Assembly: GCA_916610825.1 (NCBI GenBank)
Contig: OU744448.1
Span: forward strand, 11,908,125 to 11,972,124
Origin: Haliclystus octoradiatus
Lineage: Eukaryota > Cnidaria > Staurozoa > Stauromedusae > Haliclystidae
Direction: 5' to 3'
DNA length: 64,000 nt
Positions within the stretch are counted from its first letter, which is position 1; each line of letters begins with the position of its first letter. Position numbers and translations under genes: made by a program. The notes below the pieces were generated by a model that worked only from the letters and a program-made list of their open reading frames with translations, was not told where the DNA came from and ran no database searches. Below are positions 57,601 through 64,000 of the stretch, piece by piece.

Positions 57601-60600
57601 TCATTATCATCATTTTCATTGACGGAACTTGGAGCTACAGGTACTGCTAAGATCTCGTCAGTGTCAGTTTTACAAAAAATGATCTAATTTTTGTGTATTT
57701 ATGTAGTAATTCAACTGGTAATTCAGGTTCATTTTGAACAACAATATCTGTCGAAGAACATCCAACATCTTTGTCTAGAACTTCATCTCCAAAATCACGG
57801 TTAAGAGCTCTTCTCTCTTTGGGTGAGTCTTTAGCATTAAGTGGAAAAATAGTTAGTGTATCAACTTTGAAAGTTTTCCTACCACCAACAAAATGAGCGC
57901 CACAAAATGAATACACGATGAGATGCTGTAGTCTCAAATTTACTAAATTTTCCTTTATTGCATGCTCTTTTCACTGCTTTAAGCCAGCGTTTTCTATCCA
58001 AACTCAACACTTAATCATCTAAGCACATGCAAAGGAATATGTAAGGGATATAGCTTGCAATGCAGTTATTATCTTGAATATCATGCTTCATTGAAATATA
58101 AATCTATCAAATGACATAAATGAGGCTATACCTTACCTCTAATTCAATAGTTGACAAACCGCATGCATCATCTTCAAGGATTGATGCTTCAAATCCAGCA
58201 TTATTTATATAATCCACAATTGTTTTTGCACCAATCACTTTCTTGTTGTATATAACTTCTGCTTTCTGAGCAAGGAGAGCAACAACGGCAGACTTAATAC
58301 CTAAACTCAAAAAAAGAAATACCAACATCAATTATGGCAATTTGGGCAATTCATTTTCTTATCAAAACAATTATTACCCAACCATACAGTAATACAATCG
58401 ATTACACAGTCAAACTTGGTTAACATCATTCTTTTACTGTCCCACGTTGCTTAATCCTGCCCAACACTTGACAAAGGACACAAGTCCCACTTACCAACCA
58501 TCAAATCTCGGCACATCAAATTAAGCGGGATTTGGATCCAGTCAAATATGAATACTGAACAAGACATTTATTCCGTTAAAGAGACCAGTAAATATCTACG
58601 ACGAAAAGGCGAAGAGACTGAGAAACCTAAAGGCTCATTACTTGCAGCTAGTTACCTAGCTAGCTAGTATCCATTATATTTTAAACTATTTAAAGAGACT
58701 TGGGACAGTCTTACTAGCCATTTAAGAAAATGTAAAGCATACTTTTACAACCAGCAACTAAAACAGAATTTTGGGGATATGAAAAATACCTGGAAATGTT
58801 TGAAGGAGTTTTTACGAAACAAGAAAATAAACAGTACTGTTGACTCTCTAAAAGTTAATGGAACAACTGTTTTCGATCTTCAAGAAATAACAGCTTTAAT
58901 CGATATTTTACAAGCATTGGTCAAATTTTATCTGAAAAGATACGCTTTTTCATCCAATAATTAAATTAAGATTATTTCTGAACAATTGAACCTTTTAGCT
59001 TTAGTAAGTTAAAAGAAACAGACATTATCAGAGTTGATAACATTCAAACAAAATTACTACAAATTTGTGCCTCAGAAATTTCTCCTGGTCTAGAACATGT
59101 TTTCAATCTCTCCTTTTCGTCAGGCGGATTTCACAATAGCCTCAAAGTTGCCAAGATCATTGCTTTGCACAAAGGGAAAAATAAACAGGAAAGTAATAAT
59201 TACAGGGCAATTTCCATCTTGCCAGTGATATCAAAAATTTGGAAGCGAGCCGCGTTTGATGGTATGTATTCTTTTTTAAATACATCCAATTTGTTTTACC
59301 GATTTCAATTAGTTTTTAGAAATCAGTTTTCCACAATATCCAGTTTGTTAAACTTCACTGAAATTTTTTATGATGCCTTGAACCACTCAGAATTGGTTGG
59401 CGTGGTTAGCCAGGATTTAAAAAGCCTTTGATACAGTTGATCATCGAATCCTCATCGAAAAACTAGAATGCTACGGGTTTCCAGCAAAGAATTACAATGG
59501 CTAAAATCTTATTTGTCTGATAGGAAGCAAATCGTTGTAAGTGGTCAGACTAAGTTTCTCCACAAAATATTTCTACAGGAGTACCTCAAGGTTCTATTCT
59601 GGACCGGCTACTATTTATAGTTATTATAAATGATAGGCCTATATCCGCAGTTACAGATCATTGTACAGTCAACATCTATGCAGATGACCCTTATTTTATG
59701 TCAAAGGAGCTGATCCCCAAATAATACAATACCAACTAGATGAATGATGAATGATTAAAAGCAAATAAACTTTTATTAAATTTAGACAAGACTGAATGTA
59801 TGTTGCTTGTCAACAGGCAAAAGCTTTGTAGGAAAAGCGATGTAATAAATGTTAAAGGGGCAAAATTGACCGGCGACCGCTGCAAGATCAATTTGAATTT
59901 ATGCTTAGCGTAATTCAACCGTCTCGCTTTGAAACTATTGTTATACGCAAGCCTAATCTGTAATAAATTCATGTCAACAATGAACATTGTGTTATAAACA
60001 ATAAACATGCACGTGATCCTAAGTGCGTAGCGCCTGCCGGTCATTTTTGCTCCTTTAAAGTAAATAATAAATCGATTAAACAAGTTGATTCTTTTTAAAT
60101 ATTTAGGAATTATAATTGATAAATGTTTAACTTTTAACAAACACGTTGAATTATCCATCTCTAAATGTAACCGAGCTATATACGCATTGAAACTTGAGCA
60201 AGTAAAGTACTCCCTTTTAAATGCAGACTTTTGTTGTATAATAGCATTATTCTACCACATATCGATTATGGTGGCGTGATTTATGGATCTTGTAATGTTG
60301 GACTCATGACCGTCTGCAGTGATTCCAGAACAGAGGTTGATGCTGGGGTGTCAGCAAACAAAATCTTCTGCTGAGCTCCCACGGACGACTGGAGTGATGG
60401 CTATTTGGGATCAGCTAAGATTCCATCAACTTACTTGGATGTGGAGGGTGAAAAACAAAACTGTTCCTAATTATATTTCTGAAAAATTCGAAAAATATTC
60501 ATGTCCATCAACACGATCATATAGCAATGGCAACTTTTATGTCTCAAAATGCCATCAAAGATCAATCAGGGCTGGTGGTGTGCGCGAGTGGAACTCTCTT

Positions 60601-61886
60601 CGATCAGGCATCAGAGATATCTCAAATATTAACAGTTTTAAAATTGAGTTTATAACACTCATTAATTTAACTATTTAATTAGTTATGGTTAGTTATAGTG
60701 AGTTTACCTACATTTTTACGTTCTACCTTCTTATATTTAAAACCTACATTTGAATATAAATATTGCACTAAGTGAGCTCCATGTAAACAAGCAGTATTTT
60801 ATGTGCTTTTTGGATCCTCAATAAAGTTTGATGATGATGATGATGATGATGATTCAATTGTTTGGAAATTTTGAAAATTCCTTTCCATGGTCGTTACGTG
60901 TGACGTTACAGGTTGGCAGTATATGTAAGTCTATGGTTTTGATCTATGATTTCTGAAAACTGACATTTCTGATATTTATGCAAACACAAATACCTACCTG
61001 TTTTTTTCTTCAAACTTCTTTCAATTGTAGCAACGCAAGATGCACATGTCATTCCAGAAATTGAAAACGTAGCTGCAACATACACTGCATCAACATCATC
61101 TGTGTTATTTTTAATTAATTTTTTCATTGGTGAATCATTTTTACCATTTGGGCTACAAGGTGGGGTTGAATCAGAACTTTCTGATTCAGACCGGTTCATT
61201 TTTTTTTCAACAACATCAAAACCAGCATCCTTAATTGCAGTAGTGATAGCATTAATATTCAAGAGATTAAGATTATATGTAACAGTAGCGGTTTTTTCCT
61301 CAAGTGACACATTTACGTTAGTAACACCAGGGAGTGCACTCACGGCAGAGTTGATTGATTTCGTACAAGATTCACAGGTCATTCCATTAACATTCAAAAC
61401 AGTTGTAGTTATGTCTTTGGTTCCGTCTTCAGGTTTCTTATCAATACCAACAACATCAAATCCACAATCTTCAATAGCATTAATAATTTTAGGAAGTTGA
61501 AGAACATCAGGATTGTATGTTACAGTGGCAGTCTCTGATGACAGGCTGACATCAACATGTATGATGCCATCAATTGACGAAGTAGCTTGAGTGATTGAAT
61601 TCACGCAAGAATGACATGTCATCCCTTGAACATTCAATATCTTCTTACAAATTCCATCACTATCTGTTAAATTGGCTTGAAAGCCCATTCCTTTAATTCT
61701 GGATATGACATTGTCAATAGTTATGTTTGTAGTCACATAGTGCACACTAAGACAGTTTGATTGTTCACCAAACTTTGCCTTAGTGATGCCAGCTATACCA
61801 GATAGTTGTTCTTCAATAGTACTTTTGTCCACTGGCTTGTTGATGCCAGTCACATAGATGTTAACATCATTGGATTCAGTTGTCAT
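30503..61886 (-). CDS. ATP7: ATP7-type copper-transporting P1B-ATPase
   Basis: Eighteen minus-strand exons join in phase to 1185 residues: 61886-60998, 58300-58137, 46331-46090, 44946-44790, 42934-42824, 42136-41919, 40351-40303, 39391-39287, 38942-38814, 37609-37475, 36517-36329, 35617-35435, 34321-34177, 33861-33694, 33318-33176, 32747-32544, 31885-31665, 30608-30503. It pumps Cu(I) from cytosol into Golgi or vesicles using ATP. Five N-terminal HMA domains are present; CxxC pairs are at 91/94, 171/174, 281/284 and 357/360, while the first domain has none. Catalytic marks are TGES 636-639, CPC 759-761, DKTGT from D803, SEHP 843-846, TGDN 996-999 and GDGVND 1042-1047, with eight expected membrane helices. 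All catalytic motifs are intact. Start Met at 61886 follows an acceptor at 61918, so the 5' UTR is spliced. Vertebrate ATP7A/B have six HMA domains and longer tails. Confidence 0.95.
31665..31885 (-). CDS. ATP7: ATP7 exon 17: membrane helices 7-8
   Basis: Residues 1078-1150. [35 protein letters not shown] (helix 7) and [16 protein letters not shown] (helix 8). The frame would stop five codons on (YGYI stop), but GTATGG at 31664 is a usable donor whose phase fits exon 18. Confidence 0.94.
32544..32747 (-). CDS. ATP7: ATP7 exon 16: P-domain hinge GDGVND
   Basis: Residues 1010-1077. [36 protein letters not shown] and [15 protein letters not shown]. Confidence 0.96.
33176..33318 (-). CDS. ATP7: ATP7 exon 15: P-domain return, TGDN
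   Basis: Residues 962-1009. [16 protein letters not shown] and [15 protein letters not shown]. The acceptor AG at 33320-33319 was chosen because it alone restores the Gly codon split with exon 14. Confidence 0.94.
33694..33861 (-). CDS. ATP7: ATP7 exon 14: nucleotide-binding domain
   Basis: Residues 906-961. VLIGNREWM and the [14 protein letters not shown] segment. Confidence 0.93.
34177..34321 (-). CDS. ATP7: ATP7 exon 13: nucleotide-binding domain
   Basis: Residues 858-905. Contains [13 protein letters not shown], the GxG-containing ATP-binding segment, then a variable loop. Confidence 0.92.
34625..34975. mobile_element. Foldback (MITE-like) element in ATP7 intron 12
   Basis: Long imperfect inverted repeat. 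The inner arms at 34719-34750 and 34872-34904 share GTTCACTGTTATTGAAGTAG with few mismatches. CTTGTTAATAAT recurs inverted at 34691-34702 and 34921-34932, and TTACGTAA / AATCATAT further out. The loop is about 120 bp. No coding capacity. Confidence 0.65.
35435..35617 (-). CDS. ATP7: ATP7 exon 12: phosphorylation site and SEHP
   Basis: Residues 797-857. [17 protein letters not shown] carries the phospho-acceptor Asp803. SEHPIGAAI carries the P1B-specific His845, equivalent to the human ATP7B residue most often changed in Wilson disease. Confidence 0.96.
36329..36517 (-). CDS. ATP7: ATP7 exon 11: membrane helix 6 with CPC
   Basis: Residues 734-796. [20 protein letters not shown] has the Cys-Pro-Cys metal-transit motif (759-761), then [17 protein letters not shown]. 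Confidence 0.96.
37475..37609 (-). CDS. ATP7: ATP7 exon 10: membrane helix 5
   Basis: Residues 689-733. [20 protein letters not shown] then a second hydrophobic run ending at GFIDFE. Confidence 0.93.
37645..37760. repeat. TTCATGAA-type palindromic repeat, copy 5 (ATP7 intron 9)
   Basis: Starts TCCTGTGAAAACAGTTCATG, holds the core CCATTTAACGTTCATGAATTG, and ends near TTTTTTCAGAGGGGG. The near-symmetrical CCTGTG … CAGAGGGG ends suggest short terminal inverted repeats. Confidence 0.6.
38814..38942 (-). CDS. ATP7: ATP7 exon 9: end of actuator domain
   Basis: Residues 646-688, [18 protein letters not shown] and [18 protein letters not shown]. Confidence 0.93.
39287..39391 (-). CDS. ATP7: ATP7 exon 8: actuator TGES loop
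   Basis: Residues 611-645, [11 protein letters not shown] to [18 protein letters not shown] is the dephosphorylation motif. Confidence 0.95.
40303..40351 (-). CDS. ATP7: ATP7 exon 7: actuator domain segment
   Basis: A 49-base exon for residues 594-610 ([16 protein letters not shown]). Phase fits both neighbours; too short to be found as an open frame. Confidence 0.9.
41204..41571 (-). mobile_element. Full-length tRNA-derived SINE in ATP7 intron 6
   Basis: On the minus strand it starts at a tRNA-like head (AGCTCAGATGGCAGAGCAA as A box; TTCAAATCCCC as B box), then a ~290 bp body, ending GGCGACACCGTCTACATTAC. It is flanked by a perfect 9-bp direct repeat CTATACTAT at 41195-41203 and 41572-41580. 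Same family as 63209-63580. Silent passenger in the intron, sense to ATP7. Confidence 0.85.
41919..42136 (-). CDS. ATP7: ATP7 exon 6: membrane helix and start of actuator domain
   Basis: Residues 522-593. [19 protein letters not shown] is followed by the coupling helix [15 protein letters not shown]. Leaves AG, completed by T of exon 7 (Ser). Confidence 0.93.
42824..42934 (-). CDS. ATP7: ATP7 exon 5: membrane helices 3-4
   Basis: Residues 485-521: [15 protein letters not shown] and [17 protein letters not shown], both strongly conserved in copper ATPases. Confidence 0.93.
44236..44500. mobile_element. Second foldback (MITE-like) element, ATP7 intron 4
   Basis: Inverted arms of about 110 bp. 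The left arm has AAACAATCC … ACCAATCACAAG … CCATTAGGATT (about 44310-44355) and the right arm has the reverse complement AATCCTAATGG … TGTGATTGGT … GATTGTTT (44401-44442). Outer parts are also similar. Unrelated in sequence to the 34.6 kb foldback. Confidence 0.6.
44790..44946 (-). CDS. ATP7: ATP7 exon 4: membrane helices 1-2
   Basis: Residues 432-484. [19 protein letters not shown] forms helix 1 and [13 protein letters not shown] helix 2. Confidence 0.93.
45897..46051 (+). repeat. LINE-type 3' tail repeat, copy B
   Basis: Near-identical, inverted relative to 28926-29077. It reads 5' ATAAACTCTATAGCG to a TTCTATT-type tail. Lies about 40 bp from the end of ATP7 exon 3. Confidence 0.7.
46090..46331 (-). 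CDS. ATP7: ATP7 exon 3: HMA5
   Basis: Residues 352-431. [20 protein letters not shown], then [16 protein letters not shown], the pattern of the last HMA domain in ATP7 proteins, then the linker to membrane helix 1. Acceptor gttttcag; donor GTATGT. Confidence 0.95.
46332..47300. other. Start of ATP7 intron 2, unrecognised
   Basis: Two short frames (46408-46650 + and 47243-47019 -) have balanced codon use but no recognised motif; they may be eroded transposon ORF ends. Confidence 0.3.
47320..47345. repeat. Short AGCGCTTAT hairpin
   Basis: Inverted pair TAGCGCTTAT … ATAAGCGCTTTA separated by about 10 bases and preceded by an AATAAT-rich run. Similar ATAGCGCTT modules occur in many invertebrate repeats; probably one element end. 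Confidence 0.4.
47581..48477 (+). pseudogene. DDE (DDE_Tnp_4-like) transposase, frameshifted
   Basis: Start ATG at 47581. The N-terminal part has a helix-turn-helix-like region ([20 protein letters not shown]), then the first catalytic Asp in [28 protein letters not shown] in another frame, second Asp in VLADRGF and the Glu in [19 protein letters not shown]. All three triad residues remain, but a stop at 47983-47985 and two frameshifts (about 47985-48110) break the gene. It belongs to the IS4/IS5-like eukaryotic families (ISL2EU or Harbinger-related), often fused to or paired with THAP and SWIM/YqaJ proteins. Confidence 0.85.
48999..49280 (+). CDS. Unrecognised ORF inside the DNA transposon
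   Basis: 93-codon frame, acidic and Asn/Asp/Tyr-rich ([19 protein letters not shown]). It lies between the transposase and the SWIM-finger remnant and may be part of the second transposon gene. No domain recognised. Confidence 0.2.
   Translation: MSILLTIDKIAYNRIYIRNCTENDRFDDNVKWKDHQFNYPAKDEDSQYERANAVMFDRNEIYCDYRYVNAENNDMVSDYFPSNDEQSAVESRE
49643..50400 (+). pseudogene. SWIM zinc-finger protein of the same DNA transposon, frameshifted
   Basis: [19 protein letters not shown] at about 49752-49806 fits the SWIM finger CxC…CxH. Downstream pieces in shifting frames resemble the second protein of ISL2EU-type elements: [20 protein letters not shown] and a basic [11 protein letters not shown] region. 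Several frameshifts. Together with the transposase this makes a two-gene element of about 3 kb. Confidence 0.6.
50929..51480 (+). pseudogene. RecQ-like helicase C-terminal half, decayed
   Basis: Pieces in shifting frames follow the order of a RecQ-family second RecA domain: [49 protein letters not shown], then [20 protein letters not shown] (motifs V-VI with the arginine finger region). Stops and frameshifts interrupt it (for example TAG after GMGIDC). Motifs I-III are not found upstream. It could be cargo of a transposon or a processed host copy. Confidence 0.7.
51500..52171 (+). pseudogene. Gag-like or ORF1-like fragment of an unplaced element
   Basis: One frame reads [20 protein letters not shown]; another (51822-52043 and beyond an in-frame TAA) is Pro/Thr-rich then [13 protein letters not shown] and [12 protein letters not shown]. 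This pattern recalls ORF1/gag regions beside tyrosine-recombinase or other retroelements in cnidarians and sponges (weak recollection). It is cut off exactly where the truncated gypsy LTR begins. Confidence 0.35.
52172..52343 (+). repeat. 5' LTR, truncated at its 5' end
   Basis: It aligns with the 3' LTR from ATAATTACCCTTAATC to GACGTGACA. The first ~56 bp present in the 3' LTR (TGTGGTGTTGTC…) are missing. Confidence 0.85.
52344..52361 (+). other. Probable primer-binding site
   Basis: AATTGGCGTGCCCGAGTG directly follows the LTR terminal CA; TGG-start PBS as expected for tRNA priming. The tRNA was not identified. Confidence 0.5.
52450..53203 (+). pseudogene. gypsy gag with zinc knuckle
   Basis: 52490-52759 encodes a capsid-like helical region ([20 protein letters not shown]), continued after a frameshift by [19 protein letters not shown]. 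53040-53160 holds CGNCG … [14 protein letters not shown], one canonical CCHC knuckle and a degenerate partner. Confidence 0.7.
53200..53727 (+). pseudogene. gypsy aspartic protease region
   Basis: The [14 protein letters not shown] segment has the catalytic Asp-Thr-Gly followed by a conserved Ile/Ser stretch. The frame ends before RT begins in another frame. Confidence 0.75.
53691..54860 (+). pseudogene. gypsy reverse transcriptase and RNase H
   Basis: One frame with two internal stops (TGA 53940-53942, TAA 54189-54191). RT motifs: [22 protein letters not shown] and [11 protein letters not shown] (catalytic Asp pair at about 54240-54245). RNase H motifs: [12 protein letters not shown] and [11 protein letters not shown] stop at 54858-54860 cuts RNase H short of its last motif. 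Confidence 0.9.
54956..56070 (+). pseudogene. gypsy integrase, active site altered
   Basis: Includes RNase H end, HHCC zinc-binding region ([11 protein letters not shown] … NCPQCCKL in shifting frames), core Asp in IHMDYAYI and Glu in [14 protein letters not shown]. The second core position reads VSNNPKEF at 55675-55698 where Asp is expected (D to N). Several frameshifts. Confidence 0.85.
56374..56385 (+). other. Polypurine tract
   Basis: GAAGGGGGAGAA directly before TG of the 3' LTR, the plus-strand primer site of LTR elements. Confidence 0.75.
56386..56613 (+). repeat. 3' LTR, 228 bp
   Basis: Starts TGTGGTGTTGTCACC and ends GGGACGTGACA (TG…CA ends). It begins with a small palindrome GTGGTGTTGTCACCAC. 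Confidence 0.88.
56614..58030 (-). pseudogene. THAP-DDE transposase, decayed, cut by the gypsy insertion
   Basis: On the minus strand: a THAP-like remnant ([17 protein letters not shown], then [10 protein letters not shown]), a linker (57937-57647), a coiled region (57555-57274), a helix-turn-helix ([19 protein letters not shown]), then catalytic positions in [13 protein letters not shown] (Asp), [10 protein letters not shown] (Asp) and [14 protein letters not shown] (Glu). The frame is open right up to VFPK and then runs directly into the gypsy LTR end at 56613. Several frameshifts. Related in type to 47581-48477 but clearly diverged and on the other strand. Confidence 0.82.
58137..58300 (-). 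CDS. ATP7: ATP7 exon 2: rest of HMA4
   Basis: Residues 297-351: [20 protein letters not shown] and [14 protein letters not shown] complete the fold. The split Gly codon joins exon 1. Donor GTAAGG. Confidence 0.93.
58676..60855 (+). mobile_element. Decayed LINE in ATP7 intron 1
   Basis: Antisense to ATP7. Pieces in order: [20 protein letters not shown] (region before RT), [39 protein letters not shown], a broken GVPQGSIL box, [24 protein letters not shown], then the LINE C-terminal domain (60319-60678, [17 protein letters not shown]). Many stops and frameshifts. 3' end AATAAAGTTTGATGATGATG with a GAT microsatellite tail (60828-60852). No endonuclease found, so 5'-truncated. Confidence 0.85.
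60828..60852 (+). repeat. (GAT)n LINE tail
   Basis: About eight GAT units directly after the AATAAAGTTT end of the LINE. Confidence 0.8.
60998..61886 (-). CDS. ATP7: ATP7 exon 1 (coding): HMA domains 1-3 and first part of 4
   Basis: Residues 1-296. HMA1 (about 8-75) reads [11 protein letters not shown] where GMxCxxC is expected. HMA2 and HMA3 carry GMTCHSC and GMTCESC. A Ser/Pro/Lys linker (231-265) leads to GMTCASC of HMA4. Donor GTAGGT cuts HMA4 shortly after its metal site. Confidence 0.95.
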
Positions 61887-61917
61887 ATTGAGTATTTTTA
61901 GTTGTGAAGACAATTTC

Positions 61918-63199
61918 CTAAAAATAGAAGAAAAAAGGTTGCACGACCTGTAGACCTATAGTTCAATGAAAAATTTCGTCAACACTCTAGTAAGCCAACA
62001 AAATACTGTTCTGATGAGTATAGTTTATGTTATTGATATGCTACTAACGTTCTTTACTCAGCGCAAGATGGTCCGTTGATGGGATGTAGCAATCCATCAA
62101 CCTTGCGCGGGGAGCATGCTCATAAATTGGTGCAGCCTTCAAAGAATCGGTTTAAATGAGAAAGTCGTATTTCAATGCTGCTTTAACATCACAAAGCTTT
62201 TTCTACGTTTGATTTACAGTGATTCATATGACAAGGTATATACGTTATTACAAGCAGAAGTTTTACTGTTAACAAAGCTATTACATTTTGGATAAAAAAT
62301 AGATAAAAAACAATGCACCACAAACACTTTATACTTTTAGTAGTATACATTTTGATTTGGATAATTTCCACATGCCATGGCGCAGTCGGTATGGTCGCTG
62401 ACTCTTTTGAATCATTTACAATTAAATTACAATTAACAAAATAAGATGTAGCGTAAGAATAAAATTAATAATACAATAAAGAAATATTAAATTTAAAATA
62501 TTGGACAAGCGCTGTTGCATTCATAGCAATTGAATTCGAAAGTAATATATGTAATAACTTGCAATAAATGTCATGGTAAATACCTTAATAAGTTATTGCA
62601 AACTAAAGTATAGAGAAAATGTTCAAATCTTTATCGATAGATATAATAGAAAAGTACCGTTAACAAATCCTTAATATCTGTCTCTCTCTGCATCTACACG
62701 TCCCTTACTCTCCAGCGGAAATTAACAAGGCTAAGATTATAGTGACCACGCTGACTGCTCAACTTGTGCAGGTTGGTCTCGGGAGACCATGTTTGTGGTA
62801 TGGCTTTGTTTATTACTGTTTATGTACTGCATTTATATGGTTACCCTGGAGACTTTTGCTGGAATAGCGATTGTTTGGGCTGGAGCATCACTATAAAGTT
62901 GACAATAATAAAACAATAGTGGAAGTTCATCACCTTCAAAAACGGTACGTTTCAACTCCTTTTATGTATAGTTTTGGATCAACACAGTGATCGCTGAAGT
63001 GGACGCTGCGACCAAAATTCCCAAATTTGTATCAATTTTGCTGAATCCGCTGTTGCAGGTAGCTGTCTAAGAAATTTTCCTAAACATTTCTATATTTTTA
63101 TAATTATTTTGCAAGTGAAATGATATCAATCACGAACATATTGAAAAAGATCGATCCTGAGGCACCCGCTTGGGTATAAAAGCACTTTTTCAGCGCATC
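61918..63199 (-). other. ATP7 upstream region / 5' UTR intron
   Basis: The acceptor at 61918 implies an untranslated first exon upstream. A candidate is the GC-richer stretch near 62700-62725 with minus-strand GAGA|GTAAGG, but this is a guess. A tRNA-like 5' half at 62386-62420 lacks a B box. Otherwise nothing recognised. Confidence 0.35.
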
Positions 63200-63208
63200 A
63201 CAAGCCAA

Positions 63209-63580
63209 CCTTTGAGAGGGTGGATTAGCTCAGATGGCAGAGCAACTGAACTTCAGATCGGATCATATCTGATCGACTGTGGTTCGAATCCCCCTAAGGC
63301 CTTGACTTTAACTGAAACATCAAATGAGTACCATCTGAGGATGGCGGATGGTATGGTCCAGAGGGAATTGCATTGTGAGTAGCTGCGGCGCATCGTTGTG
63401 CATTGACAATCGAGACCTGTCTGCCATGAAATCTGTTGAAATTGATCTGCAGTGTCGCGGCTGAAATCAACAAAGAGCGTTTAAAATCATTGCTCTCAGC
63501 GAAAAAAGCCACTCATCTAGAAATAGAAGAGTGGTATGGGTGCCTTCGGTAGGGCGACACCGTCTACATTACTTTACATT
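63209..63580 (+). mobile_element. Full-length tRNA-derived SINE
   Basis: tRNA-like head from about 63216 (GGATTAGCTCAGATGGCAGA as A box; GGTTCGAATCCCCC as B box), body with GAGTACCATCTGAGGATGG and CATTGCTCTCAGCGAAAA, ending CCGTCTACATTACTTTACAT. It is flanked by a perfect 9-bp direct repeat ACAAGCCAA at 63200-63208 and 63581-63589. RNA polymerase III promoter boxes intact. Confidence 0.88.
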
Positions 63581-63589
63581 ACAAGCCAA

Positions 63590-64000
63590 TCGTCCTACAT
63601 CCTGATTTTTTAATGGCACCGCCGTTTGCGCGTCAGCGAAGTTGTCTTCGCGGGTAAATCGTATGCTATGCACTAGTGTACAAGAATTTCCCATTTTAAT
63701 TTTGATCAAGAAATATTCAGAATTCTTGAAATATTGAGGCCGAAAATGTTCAGCTGAATAGTTTTCAATAATTTATATACTCATATTAGAATTAACGTCA
63801 AAGATAATATTGGTGTCTCTTTCACTCAAAGCTTTGCGCGATATCACTAATTGGAAGGTTTTACTCAGCAGCTGAAACAACCTCTCATAGATCTTTACTT
63901 TATTTCTATACTGCTCTGCATATCTGCATCAAGCACTCTATTGATGTTTTGCCACCAATAGCCTAAAGTTATATTCATATTAAAAGTGTATAGCCCAACT
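63590..64000. other. Window end, nothing recognised
   Basis: No open frame with motifs and no repeat family seen. Confidence 0.4.

Noticed and set aside
61102..61500. 132-codon plus-strand frame
   Set aside because: Antisense shadow of ATP7 exon 1, which has clear HMA domains.
62386..62420. tRNA-like 5' half (GGCGCAGTCGGTATGG)
   Set aside because: No B box or acceptor-stem partner follows; at most a fragment.
63216..63300. Functional tRNA gene
   Set aside because: A and B boxes are good, but the stem-loop around the anticodon is not canonical, and the sequence is part of a ~370 bp repeat with target duplications (SINE head). The same holds for the minus-strand copy near 41490-41571.

Overview
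This is a 64 kb, AT-rich (about two thirds A+T by eye) piece of a metazoan nuclear genome. Genes are split by GT-AG introns, intergenic space is large, and introns are loaded with transposon debris and very long microsatellites. Three conserved animal genes are readable: the 3' part of a TTC29-like tetratricopeptide gene (+, 353-4891), a complete Pax gene (+, 17539-22629), and a complete copper-transporting P1B ATPase of the ATP7A/ATP7B type (-, 61886 down to 30503, 18 coding exons, 1185 residues). The Pax protein joins a Pax2/5/8-type paired domain, an octapeptide and a full-length homeodomain. That is the PaxB architecture known from cnidarians, sponges and placozoans, so I infer a non-bilaterian animal. 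I cannot tell cnidarian from sponge from this window; the large repeat-rich introns argue against the compact placozoan genome.

Layout. 1-5 kb: TTC29-like exons, with one intron made almost wholly of a ~720 bp ATT repeat that also supplies the splice acceptor. 5-17 kb: no recognisable gene, one truncated SINE copy and a GC-richer patch at 14.93-15.14 kb. 17-22.6 kb: Pax. 23.5-24.1 kb: two minus-strand exons that look like the 3' end of an unidentified gene. 24.8-26.2 kb: a truncated LINE, then 1.1 kb of perfect CTAT repeat. 28.6-30.4 kb: palindromic repeats and a LINE-type 3' tail. 30.5-61.9 kb: ATP7.

ATP7 carries most of the mobile DNA. Intron 2 (46332-58136) is a transposon graveyard: a decayed two-gene DDE/SWIM-finger element (47.3-50.4 kb), a RecQ-like helicase remnant (50.9-51.5 kb), an unplaced gag-like fragment (51.5-52.17 kb), a Ty3/gypsy retrotransposon (52172-56613), and an opposite-strand THAP/DDE transposase whose reading frame is broken exactly at the gypsy LTR edge. 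Intron 1 holds a decayed LINE. Smaller ATP7 introns hold a SINE and two foldback elements.

The three host genes do not form a pathway: TTC29 is a ciliary/axonemal protein, Pax a transcription factor, ATP7 a Golgi/vesicle copper pump. The less-described material is the repeat biology: a tRNA-derived SINE family with three copies and clear target-site duplications, a dispersed TTCATGAA palindrome family, the RecQ remnant, and the ATT repeat acting as a splice acceptor. Exon joins were checked by reading-frame phase by hand; no database search was run.
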